From: Schistocerca nitens
Taxonomy: Eukaryota; Arthropoda; Insecta; Orthoptera; Acrididae
NCBI RefSeq assembly: GCF_023898315.1
Contig: NC_064614.1
Coordinates: 498,992,109 to 499,056,108, forward strand
DNA: 64,000 nucleotides
Reading direction: 5' to 3'
The notes beneath the pieces were generated by a model. That model saw only the letters and a program-made list of their open reading frames with translations. It was not told where the DNA came from and made no database searches. A program made the position numbers and the translations under genes. Numbering within the stretch: position 1 is the stretch's first letter; the number at the start of each line of letters is the position of its first letter. Below, piece after piece: positions 54,858 to 64,000 of the stretch.

Positions 54858-55893
54858 AGGTATCTGTCCGATATGACATCCACATTTTATCCATTCCGAG
54901 ACGACTGGAAGCTACACTGAAGCGCCAAAGAAACTGCTGTAGGCGTGCGTATTGAAATACAATGTAAGCAGGCAGAATACGGCGTTGCGGTGGGCAACGC
55001 CTATACAAGACAAGTGTCTGGCGCAATTGTTAGATCGGGTACTGCTGCTACAATGACAGGTTATCAATATTTAAGGGAGTTTCAACCTGGTGATACAGGC
55101 GCCACACGAGCGATGGGACGCAGCATCTCCGATGTAGCGATGAAGTTCGGATTGCCCCATACTACCATTTCACGAGTGTACCGTGAATGTCAGGAAGCTG
55201 GTAAAACATCAAATCTCCGACATCGCTGTGGCTGGAAAAAGATGCTGCAACTCTTTTGTGGATACGTACGTGGCGAGCACGGGGCCCCGAGCCATTGCAG
55301 CCTTCTTTCTCTCCAGGGCTGCATTTCCTTTCCCTTCCCCTCCTTTCCCCTCCTTGCTCCTTTTCCCCCCGCCCTCTCCTCTCCCTCTCTTGGTATCCTT
55401 GCTTAGGTTGGCCCCCGCTATCCTCCTGGATCTGTTGGTTTTCCAATTCGGCTTTGTTGCATAATCATCTCCTCCTTTTGGCATTCCTTGGTCCCCCTCT
55501 GGGGTTTGACCTCCATTACAAAATTTCTCCTCCGTAGTGTGAGCCATTTGGGGAAGAGCACCTTACCTAGTGTCTCCGACGTGCGCCCTCCTAGTACATT
55601 CCACCTTTTCTTTCACGTCGTTGTCTGATACTAGGGTGCATAGCCAGCACGGTAGCCAGCCCGTGTTGTGGGGTCGCTATGTACCCTTTTGGTTGAGCCC
55701 CCTGAACACACAGGGATCACACTTCTGATACCTGAGCTGTGACCCCCTCATGTATGCCTTGGAGTGGTTGCTCGTCATCTTGGAGCATCGGAACTCCCGG
55801 CAATGGCCGCCGTGCCAGACGGCCCTTGCTGTGGCTGGGTGGCGCCCGTGAGGAGAGCCCCTGATCGGAGTGGGTGGTATCAGGGCGGATGCT

Positions 55894-57286
55894 ATGCAAA
55901 TGAAACGCACACGGGTCCAGAACTCTGGCCAATCTTCTGCGGCCGTCTCTCTGCGTGGAACTGATTCCTCAAGTGCTGCTTCTCTTGCCCCTTCGGCCTT
56001 CCCTTCCATGGCTACCCCCTGGGAAGAGGGTCAGGCCCGTCGGCTAGGGTCAAAACCTTTCCCCCGTTATCTAGTTTGCACCAGGACTGATGGAGATACT
56101 TTCACCAATACCAAACCTTTATTCTTTGTGGAACACATTGAAGACAAGTTTGGCGAAGTGGACTCCCTGAGCAAGATGCGGTCGGGTTCGTTGCTGATAA
56201 AAACTGCTTTAGCTGCCCAATCTGCGGCCCTTCGTGACTGTGCCCATCTTCGCACAATTCCTGTGTCCATTACCCCCCACCAGTCTCTAAATATGGTACA
56301 AGGTGTGATTTTTCACAGGGACCTCATCCTTCAAACTGATGAGGAACTTCGGGACAATCTCGGATGGCGGGGTGTTCACTTTGTTCGGCGTGTTCAGAAG
56401 GGTCCTAAAGACAATCGTATTGATACTGGTGCCTTTATCCTGGCCTTTGAAGGGGATACCCTCCCTGAGAAAGTTAAGATTATGGTCTATCGCTGTGATG
56501 TGAAGCCGTACATCCCACCTCCTATGAGGTGTTTTAAGTGCTTGCGTTTTGGACAAATGTCTTCCCGCTGTTCACAGGCCCCTCTCTGTGGTGACTGTGG
56601 ACGTCCACTCCGTGAGGAGAGTCCCTGTGTTCCCCCCTCCTGTGTGTGTAAATTGTCATGGTAGTCATTCTCCACGTTCACCAGATTGCCCAGTATATAA
56701 GAAGGAAAAAAAGATACAAGAGTATAAGTCCCTCGATCGTTTAACCTACACAGAGGCCCGTAAGAAATATACACGACTTCACCCTGTGTCCATGACATCT
56801 AGTTACGCCTTGGTTACATCTACACCCCTTCCTCCTCCTTCCTTACCCCCATCCCGGACCCCTCTCCTCCCCCCCTCCCCTGCGGCTCCCACACCTTCTC
56901 CTCTGGGTGCTGCTCCCCCTCCCCAGCCGGAGAAGTGTCCCACTCCTTCGGCGTCTGCCGGTCAAGGGCGCCTCTCTCGGGATGCCCCTTCCCGGCACCT
57001 TCCAGGCCAAAGGTCTGCTGCCGCGCGACGACCGCGAGAGCCGCGGTCTGTCAGCCCCCAGGTCGCCCGGTCTCGTTCTGTTCCTGATCTTGCTGCAGCT
57101 GGCTCCTTCATGTCACACTGCCCTCCTCGATCTCAGCCTGAAAAGAAGAAGAAACGTAAGTCCCGGGACAAAGAGCCTCTGGTGTCACCGGAGGTCCCTT
57201 CCCCGACTTCACAACCGGATTCTGACCTGTCGTTCATGGATGTCGCCCCCTCCTTGTCGGTGATGGGTGGGGACCCGGCGGTATGA
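55894..57286 (+). pseudogene. LINE ORF1 (nucleic-acid-binding protein with zinc knuckles)
   Basis: Start at ATG 55894 (MQMKRTRVQ; an upstream GTG at 55870 is less likely). The central part (TPWEEGQARRLGSKPFPRYL ... NTKPLFFVEHIEDKFGEV) is an RRM-like region common in ORF1 proteins with knuckles. MRCFKCLRFGQMSSRC and LCGDCGRPL are CCHC-type knuckles at about 56526-56600. The frame changes near 56630; the next frame (56549-57286) continues with VCVNCHGSHSPRSPDC (third knuckle), KKEKKIQEYKSLDRLTYTEA, a Pro-rich stretch and a basic EKKKKRKSRDKE segment. ORF1 ends on TGA 57284-57286, overlapping the ATG of ORF2. Confidence 0.85.
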
Positions 57287-60200
57287 CTGGATTTAGCGTG
57301 TTCAGCCCCCATTTAAACCATCGTTCTGTGGTTCTCCAATGGAATTGTAATGGATACTATCGTCACCTTCCGGAATTGAAATCCCTTCTTTCGTCCTACT
57401 CTGCAGCTTGTGTGGTTCTCCAGGAATCTCATTTTATTGATGCTCACTCACCGACCCTCCGTGGGTTCCGTGTTTTCTGTCTAAATCGGGTCGGACCCCT
57501 GCGGGCTTCTGGTGGCGTTTGTACGTTGGTCCGTACAGACATTGCTAGCACGTGGATTCCTCTTCAAACTACATTGGAAGTGGTTGCTGTTAGGGTCCAC
57601 TTAGACTCTGCGGTCACAGTTTGCAATCTTTATCTCCCTCCTGACAGGACTCTTACACCTGCTTCCGTAACTGCCCTTCTTCAGCAACTTCCTCCTCCCT
57701 TCCTCCTCCTTGGGGATTTTAATGCTCATCATCCCTTGTGGGGCAGTGCCTTTCCATCTAGACGAGGTCTTCTTATAGACCAATTTATTGCAGACCACGA
57801 CCTATGCCTTCTTAATGATGGCTCCCCTACTCATTTCAGTGCCGGTCATGGTACCTTTTCTGCCATTGATCTTTCTCTTTCTTCTCCCTCTCTTCTCCCT
57901 TCATTACACTGGTCGCCACACGACGACCTTTGTGATAGTGACCATTTCCCGTTGATTATCACGCTCCCTTCCCGCTCCCCGATGGACAGGTTACCTCGTT
58001 GGTCTTTCCAACACGCCGATTGGCCTCTATACACTGCACAGGTCGTGTTTTCTCCCTCTTTGTCGGGTTGTATTGATGACGTCCTACGTGACGTGTCTGA
58101 CGCGATTGTTCGCGCTGCTAGTCTTGCTGTCCCGCGCTCATCTGGACCATTTCGTCGCCAGCAAGTCCCATCGTGGACTACGGCCATTGCCATTGCCATC
58201 CGTGATCGCCGTCGAGCTTTGCAACACTTTAAGAGGCACCCATCCATAGCCAGCCTTACTACCTTTAAACGCCTCCGCGCTAAAGCCCGTTATTTAATCA
58301 AACAGAGCAAGCGGATATGTTGGGAACGATTCGTTTCTTCCCTTGGTTCTACTGTCCCTCTGTCACGGGTATGGGCTACACTTCGCTCTCTCCAAGGTTG
58401 CCATCGGCAGTCCACCCTCCCAGGCCTTCACCTCCCAGATGGCATTTGTATGGACCCATTAGTTCTTGCAGAACATCTTGCGACCCATTTTGCAGTGGCA
58501 TCAGCGTCAGCCTCCTATCCAGCTGCTTTCCTTCACCAAAAACAGCGGGCTGAGGCTTCCACCTTATGTTTCACCCCTTGTGAGTCAGAATCTTACAACG
58601 AACCTTTTACTGAATGGGAACTTCTTTCTGCTCTATCTTCTTCTCATGATACGGCCCCTGGCCCAGATTCCATTCATAACCAACTGCTTCAACATCTCAG
58701 TGCTTCTTCTGGTGTTTAACCGTATCTGGCTCCAGGGTGACTTCCCTTCTCAGTGGAGGGATAGCATTGTGGTTCCTGTCCTTAAGCCTGGTAAGAACCC
58801 CCTATCTGTTGACAGCTATCGGCCAATTAGTTTGACCAATGTTGTTTGTAAGTTACTTGAACGGATGGTAGCCCGTCGGCTCAATTGGGTCCTCGAATCT
58901 CGGGATCTATTGTCCCCTTACCAGTGTGGCTTTCGAGAGGGACGGCCTCCAATCGATCATTTACTTCGCTTGGTATCCGCAGTTCGGCAGGCTTTTTCCC
59001 AGCGCCGCCATTTGGTTGCAGTGTTTTTTGACCTTCGCAAGGCCTATGACACGGCCTGGCGCCATCACATCTTACGTACCATTCATCAGTGGGGTCTTCG
59101 GGGCCCACTCCCGATTTTTATCCGCCAGTTCCTGATCCATCGGTCATTCAGAGTTCGAGTTGGTACTGCTTTTAGTTCTCCACGGACCCAGGAGATGGGC
59201 ATCCCAAAGGGTTCTGTCTTGAGTGTCCTTCTTTTCCTCATTGCTAACGATGGACTTGTGGCATCTGTCGGTCCCTTAGTCGCCCCTGCCCTGTATGTGG
59301 ATGATTTCTGCATTTGGGTTAGTTCCTCCTCGATGGCATCTGCAGAACGGCAGCTCCAGGTAGCTATACGGCGTGCCTCTGCATGGACCCTCTCACACGG
59401 GTTTCATTTCTCTCCTTTAAAATCGCGGGTGGTCCACTTCTGTCGCCGTACTACGATCCACCCTGATCCAGAGCTCTATCTCTATGCACAACGATTGCCT
59501 GTGGTCCCACAGTTTCGTTTCCTGGGTCTTCTTTTTGACAACAAGCTCACTTGGTTGCCCCATATCAGACTCCTGAAGATAGGATGTTTCCGTAAACTCA
59601 ATGTCCTTCGCTTCCTTGCCCACTCCTCTTGGGGTGCGGACCGTTCCCTCCTTCTCCGTCTTTATCGTGCTCTAGTTCTGTCTCGCTTGGTCTATGGTTG
59701 TCAAGTTTATGGTTCAGCTGCTCCTTCCACACTGCACGTGCTGGATCCAGTCCACCATCGTGGTATCCGTTTGGCCACCGGTGCCTTCCCTACTAGCCCT
59801 GTTGATAGTCTCCTGGTTGAGGCTGGGATCCCCCCCCCCCCCTTTCTGTTCGGCGGTCCCAGCTTCTGGTGTCTTATGCACTCACTATCCGTTCCTCTCC
59901 CACTCATCCTTCCTATTCTATCCTGTTCCCAGACCATGGACGTCGCCCACCAGACTCCCGCCCTCGGTTGGGCTCCGCCTTGCGTCTCTTTGCCGTGATT
60001 TTCAGCTTCCTTCTTTGTCCTGTCTTCCTCGCTCCCTCCCCTCCACCCCTCCTTGGTTAGTTCCTCGGCCTCGAATTCGGATGGATCTCCGCCGAGGTCC
60101 GAAAGATTCCATCCCCCCGGTGGTGTTCCGTTCCTTTTTCCGCCAAATTTTATGGGAGTTTCGGGATGCTGTTGTTTTTTACACTGATGGCTCTAAATCT

Positions 60201-60905
60201 GCTGATCATGTTGGGTATGCCTTCACGTCCTCTGTTGGAACGGAAAATTATCTGCTGCCACCTACATGTGGAGTGTTTACTGCGGAATTGATGGCAATTT
60301 CCCAGGCCCTTACCTTTATTAAACAATCCCAACACAACCGCGTTTTGTTATGTACGGACTCGATGAGTGGCCTTCTTGCTATTGACCGGTGTTTTTCGCG
60401 CCATCCCTTGGTCTCTGCCATCCATGACCATCTCGCTGATATTCACAGTGCTGCTTGTTCCATTGACTTCCTTTGGCTCCCTGGCCATGTGAGTATCCCG
60501 AGTAATGAGCTCGCTGATCGTTTGGCTGGTGGAGCAGTCACTTACGCCCCATTTTCTGTAACCCTTCCTGCAGCGGATTTACGACTTCACATCAAATCCC
60601 ACTTCGCACAGTCATGGGCCAATTCTTGGGAGGCTACTCCCCTGTCTAATAAACTTCGTGCGATTAAGGTGACACCAGGCCCGTGGCGTTCTTCCTTTCC
60701 CCTCTCCCGAAAGGACTCGACCACACTGTGTCGTCTCCGCATTGGCCATACCAGGCTGACCCATGGTTTTCTTTTGCGTGATGAGCCACCCCCACTTTGT
60801 GGTTGTGGAGCCTTCCAGTCAGTAGCCCACATTTTGGTTGAATGCCCCCTTCTTTTGGCTCTGCGCGCTCAGACTTCCCCACACTTTACCTTTGATGTTG
60901 GCTGA
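57283..60905 (+). pseudogene. LINE ORF2: AP endonuclease, reverse transcriptase, RNase H, C-terminal zinc motif
   Basis: ATG 57283 overlaps the ORF1 stop as ATGA. Endonuclease 57310-57960: QWNCNGYYRHLPEL, VVLQES (Glu), LLGDFNAHHPLWGS, DSDHFPL (catalytic His). RT 58640-59500: PGPDSIHNQLL; DSYRPISLTNVVCKLLERM; FFDLRKAYDTAW (Asp); MGIPKGSVLS; ALYVDDFCIWV (YVDD where YADD is usual). RNase H 60165-60535: FYTDGS, FTAELMAI, LCTDS and ELADRLAG give the Asp-Glu-Asp-Asp set. C-terminus 60720-60870: LCRLRIGHTRLTHGF, CGCG, HILVECPLL, the usual Cys/His motif. Frame changes lie near 58700 (with a short loss), at the C-run 59830-59843, and near 60050; the copy is inactive but otherwise complete. Confidence 0.9.
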
Positions 60906-62300
60906 CGATTCCCGGATGGTCTCTCTGTTTCTCGGTTTCCTCCGGGAAAGTGGTTTTTATTCTCAGTTTTAAGGTTTTTAATCTCTCTCTGGTGTTGGGG
61001 CAGGGCGGTGAGTGTTTGGGTGTCTCCCACTGTAAGCCGTGTTTGGAGATTCCCGATTCACCTCCCTGACCGAGATCCTCTTTTCTTCCCCTTTTACTCT
61101 GTTTTTACCTTTTTTTTTTTTTAAGGACTGGTTAGTCTCCTTTTCCCATACGTATTTCGACATTCTAGCGGTTGCACCTTTAAGTCACAGGTGGTCTTGC
61201 CTATGCTGCTTCAACATAGCGTTGGGTTCGTTCTCTTGCCGACTTCCCTCATGTTTTTTACCAATGACAACATGACTGCCCTTTTACGTTTTTACCTTTT
61301 CCGTTTTATTGTTCTGACTTTCCTGAGATGTCCCATTAGCGGAATGGAGCACATTTGAAACAAGGGACTGATGACCTTGCTGTTTGGTCCCTTAAACCTC
61401 AAACAACCAACCAACCAAGAACGGGACCAACTACGACTGAAGACATGGTTCAAAGTGACAGAAGTGCAACCCTTCCACAGATTGCTGCACGTTTCAGTGC
61501 TGGGCCATCAGTAAGTATCAGAGTGCGCACCATTCAACGAAATATCATCGATACGGGCTTTAGGAGCCGAAGGCCCACTCGTCTATCCTTGATGACTGCA
61601 CGACACAAAGCTTGTCGCCTCGCCTGGGCCCGTCAACAGCGACATTGGACTGTTGATGACTGGAAACATGTCGTCTGGTCGGACGAGTCTCGTTTTAAAT
61701 TGTATCGAGCCGATGGACGTGTACGGATATGGAGACAACCTCATGAATCCATGGACCCTGCATGTCAGGAGGGGACTGTTCAAGCTGGTGGAGGCTCTGT
61801 AATGGCGTGGGGTGGGTACAGTTGGAATGATATGGGACGCCTGATAGTCTAGATACGACTCTGACATCTGACGCTTACGTAGGCATCCTGCCTGATCAGC
61901 TGCATCCATTCATGTCCATTGAGCATTCCGACGGACTTGGGCAACTGCAGCAGGACAATGCGACACCCCACACGTCTAGAATTGCAACAGAGTGGCTCCC
62001 AGAACACTCTTCTGAGTTTAAACAATTCCACTGGCCACCAAACTCCCCAGACATGAACATTATTAAGCATATTTGGGATGCCTTGCAACGTGCTGTTCAG
62101 AAGAGATCTCCACGCCCTCGTGCTCTTACGGATTTATGGACAGCGCTGCAGTATTCATGGTGTCAGCTTCCTCCAGCACTACTTCAGACATTTGACGACT
62201 CCATGCCAGGTCGTGCTGCGTCAGTTCTGCATGCTCGCGGGGGCACTATGCAATATTAGGCAAGTGTACCTGTTTCTTTGGCTCTTCAGTGTATTTTGCA

Positions 62301-62493
62301 AAAAAGTGACTCTGAGTACTATGGGACTTAACATCTGAGGTCATCAGTCCCCTAGAACTTAGAACTACTTAAACCTAACTAACCTAAGGACATCACACAC
62401 ATCCATTCCCGAGGCAGGATTCGAACCTGCGACGGTAGCAGTCAAGCGGTTCAGGACTGAAGCTCCTAGAACAGCTCGGCCACCGCGGCCGGC
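62301..62493 (-). repeat. SINE family A (copy 15), next to the Tc1 end
   Basis: Target duplication TGTATTTTGCA (62290-62300) and TGCATTTTGCA (62494-62504). The left duplication overlaps the last two bases of the Tc1 end and its TA, so the SINE hit the element boundary after the Tc1 was in place. Confidence 0.94.
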
Positions 62494-62504
62494 TGCATTT
62501 TGCA

Positions 62505-62869
62505 TACCAACGGTTTACTTACACCGCATTATTCCTGCTAATGTTTTGTGTTTTTTATTTTTCGATATTTTTGTCCCACTCCTATATACTTACTAGAAAA
62601 CTACGTCGAAATATAAGTCCTTTTCACCTAAAATTGACAATCTTTCAGTACATCATGTTCAACCTGTTGTTGTATACCTAGCGGTAATTTCGAAAACGAA
62701 TTGTAACGTAACACGAAATTTTTCTGATACGAGAGATTAAGTGGCGACTAGTAATAGAAAGAAATCGTCGAATCGTCATAAGATCGAAATGCGAACTTTG
62801 GACATATCGCCCTGTTATTACCAAGTTGATATTGTGACGATGATGGCCCATGCTTGATGGATGGAGGCG
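62505..62869. other. Unassigned
   Basis: AT-rich; no recognised feature. Confidence 0.4.
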
Positions 62870-63290
62870 TCGTAAATCCATCCATTCCAGGCCCCGGTGC
62901 AAGAAACTGCTGGTCCGTCTCCCGGTAACAGCAAAGAGGAGAGACCGGCGGCGATAGTGTCGGGTTCACGGTCGCCTCGACTTCTTTGGCGGCTGGCTGG
63001 CCGTGCCGTGTGGGAACTGCGGCCAGCCGGTACGCCGCGTCGTCTGCGGCGCGCCCGCCTGACTCGAATACGCAACGAGCGCTACCGGGGAAAGCGACCG
63101 TCGCCTGCTGCTCAGCATTTCCTGCGCACTGTTCGTTCGCGTCTAGTGCAAGTTTTTCCCTAAATATTACCATTTCCTGCTGGACGTCTGTGTCGAGAAT
63201 ATCTGAAAGTGATTAGCGACCGCAAAGTCGCCTTCGCTCGAGCCAGGCGCTGCAGGCCGTACGTGCGCTTCTGCCGCCAGTATCTCGTGT
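62870..63290. promoter_or_regulatory. CpG-rich block 4
   Basis: About 420 bp rich in CG dinucleotides (GGCGGCGATAGTGTCGGG, GGTACGCCGCGTCGTCTGCGG, GGAAAGCGACCGTCGCC). Four overlapping ORFs in several frames, none with a domain. A candidate host promoter or first exon; direction unknown. Confidence 0.5.
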
Positions 63291-63398
63291 TATACTTGTC
63301 TAACATCATTATCTAAGTAAGAGAGCTGTCAGAACGAATTACCACTAAGGTACTCCGCTGTACCTAAACAAAATAAAACTACGATATGAGGAGGTATA

Positions 63399-64000
63399 CA
63401 GGGTGGTCCATTGATCGTGACCGGGCCAAATATCTCACGAAATAAGCGTCAAACGAAAAAACTACAAAGAACGAAACTTGTCTAGCTTGAAGGGGGAAAC
63501 CAGATGGCGCTATGGTTGGCTCGCTAGATGGCGCTCCCATAGGTCTAACGGATATCAACTGCGTTTTTATAAATAGGAACTCCCATTTTTTATTACATAT
63601 TCGTACAGTACGTAAAGAAATATGAATGTTTTAGCTGGACCACTTTTTTCGCTTTGTGATAGATGGCGCTGTAATAGTCACAAACGTATAAGTACGTGGT
63701 ATCACGTAACATTCCGCCAGTGCGGACGGTATTTGCTTCGTGATACATTACCCGTATTAAAATGGACTGTTTACCAATAGCGGAAAAGGTCGATGTCGTG
63801 TTGATGTATGGCTATTGTGATCAAAATGCCCAACGGGCGTGTGCCATGTATGCTGCTTGGTATCCTGGACGACATCATCCAAGTGTCCGGACCGTTTGCC
63901 GGATAGTTACGTTATTTAAGGAAACAGGAAGTGTTCAGCCACATTGAAACGTCAACCACGACCTGCAACAAATGATGATGCCCAAGGAGGTGTTTTAGCT
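63399..64000 (+). mobile_element. Mariner-superfamily transposon (rosa-like), 5' part, cut by the right window edge
   Basis: Starts CAGGGTGGTCCATTGATCG after TA (63397-63398); leader with GGGGGAAACCAGATGGCGC and two more AGATGGCGCT copies. A family I recognise. The rest lies outside the window. Confidence 0.9.
63762..64000 (+). pseudogene. Rosa-like mariner transposase, N-terminal part
   Basis: MDCLPIAEKVDVVLMYGYCD, then NAQRACAMYAAWYPGRHHP and SVRTVCRIVTLFKETGSVQP: the paired-like DNA-binding domain of the group. The frame stops after QPH at 63947, where one base seems lost (ACATTGAAACG; the family has ACATGTGAAACG as I remember it). The next frame (NVNHDLQQMMMPKEV against usual KRQPRPATNDDAQ.GV) runs to the edge. 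Catalytic domain not in view. Confidence 0.85.

Larger units (their letters stand above)
55251..61417 (+). mobile_element. Nearly full-length LINE (I/Jockey-superfamily type with RNase H), inserted in Tc1 'G'
   Basis: About 6.17 kb: a C/T-rich 5' UTR (55251-55890), ORF1, ORF2, and a 3' UTR with a T-run (61109-61123). The 3' end is a hairpin module AAGGGAC (61362-61368) ... GTCCCTT (61387-61393) followed by an (AACC/CCAA) tail. Tc1 sequence abuts both sides with at most CAA shared, so no real target duplication is visible. The RNase H domain places it in an I-like branch (I, R1, LOA and relatives carry one). ORF1 has one frame change and ORF2 at least three. Confidence 0.9.
55040..62259 (+). 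pseudogene. Tc1 'G' transposase, interrupted by a LINE
   Basis: N-terminal part before the LINE: ATRAMGRSISDVAMKFGLPH, then TTISRVYRECQEAGKTSNLR (HTH), to about 55250. After the LINE, the 61355-61852 frame carries on: RTIQRNIIDTGFRSRRPTR, HVVWSDESRFKLYRADGRVR (first Asp), GGGSVMAWG; a frame change near 61852 follows. The last part is the 61912-62259 frame: LQQDNATPHTSRIATEWLPE (second Asp) and PPNSPDMNIIKHIWD, where Lys stands for the catalytic Glu. I count 36 residues between these positions, hence DD36E type. Broken by the insertion and by point changes. Confidence 0.9.
54915..62291 (+). mobile_element. Tc1-like transposon (family 'G', DD36E), split by a 6.2-kb LINE
   Basis: TIRs CACTGAAGCGCCAAAGAAAC (left) and rc CACTGAAGAGCCAAAGAAAC (right), TA at 54913-54914 and 62292-62293. 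Tc1 sequence runs to 55250, stops at a LINE, and resumes at 61418. The Tc1 alone is about 1.2 kb. Confidence 0.93.

Overview
This is eukaryotic, repeat-dominated DNA, almost certainly from an orthopteran insect. A locust of the genus Schistocerca is my best guess: I recognise from memory the dominant tRNA-derived SINE (15 copies here) and several Tc1-like and LINE families as typical of that group. That attribution is recall, not a search. I see no convincing host protein-coding exon, no operon, no CRISPR array, no true tRNA or rRNA gene, and no LTR retroelement or virus-like element. Nearly all ORFs longer than 60 codons belong to transposons or are shadows of low-complexity or GC-rich DNA.

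Layout. 1-16 kb: a cut Tc1-like element at the left edge, a 5S rRNA-derived SINE with target duplications (3493-3819), a Tc1 element with TA ends (6343-7749), an antisense LINE 5' end (about 9090-9890), a diverged duplicated repeat carrying two SINEs (11.7-12.6 kb), a long-TIR MITE (13574-14062) and an antisense Tc1 with a SINE inside (14499-15876). 16-25 kb: an old LINE split by a tRNA-SINE and by a BED-finger hAT-like remnant, then a CpG-rich block (19.8-20.7 kb) with a good candidate TATA-less promoter (initiator plus correctly spaced DPE, then a splice donor). After it come two large fold-back palindromes and a second CpG-rich block. 25-34 kb: mostly AT-rich single-copy-looking DNA plus a worn 2.8-kb LINE.

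34-50 kb: a dense transposon graveyard. It holds a LINE 3' end, a Tc1 fragment, a SINE nested in a SINE, a long-TIR element with tRNA-like modules carrying a second copy of the 6.3-kb Tc1, a second 5S-SINE, an antisense Tc1 with another SINE type inside, two rosa-like mariners each hit by a SINE, and a Tc1 hit by two SINEs. 50-64 kb: two more CpG-rich blocks, an RTE-like LINE fragment, three palindromic stretches, a Tc1 fragment, and a 7.4-kb nest in which a nearly full-length 6.2-kb LINE (ORF1 with zinc knuckles; ORF2 with AP endonuclease, RT and RNase H) sits inside a DD36E Tc1 element. A mariner runs off the right edge.

How the parts relate. The most informative biology is parasite on parasite. 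The 6.2-kb LINE and at least two tRNA-SINE families share a 3' terminal GGGAC...GTCCC module, which suggests the SINEs borrow that LINE's reverse transcriptase. Most SINE insertions have target duplications of 9-16 bp, several lie inside older DNA transposons, and this gives a relative order of events. The fold-back repeats carry a hammerhead-like CTGANGA...hairpin...GAAAC module. The CpG-rich blocks are the only places where I would look for host regulatory sequence.
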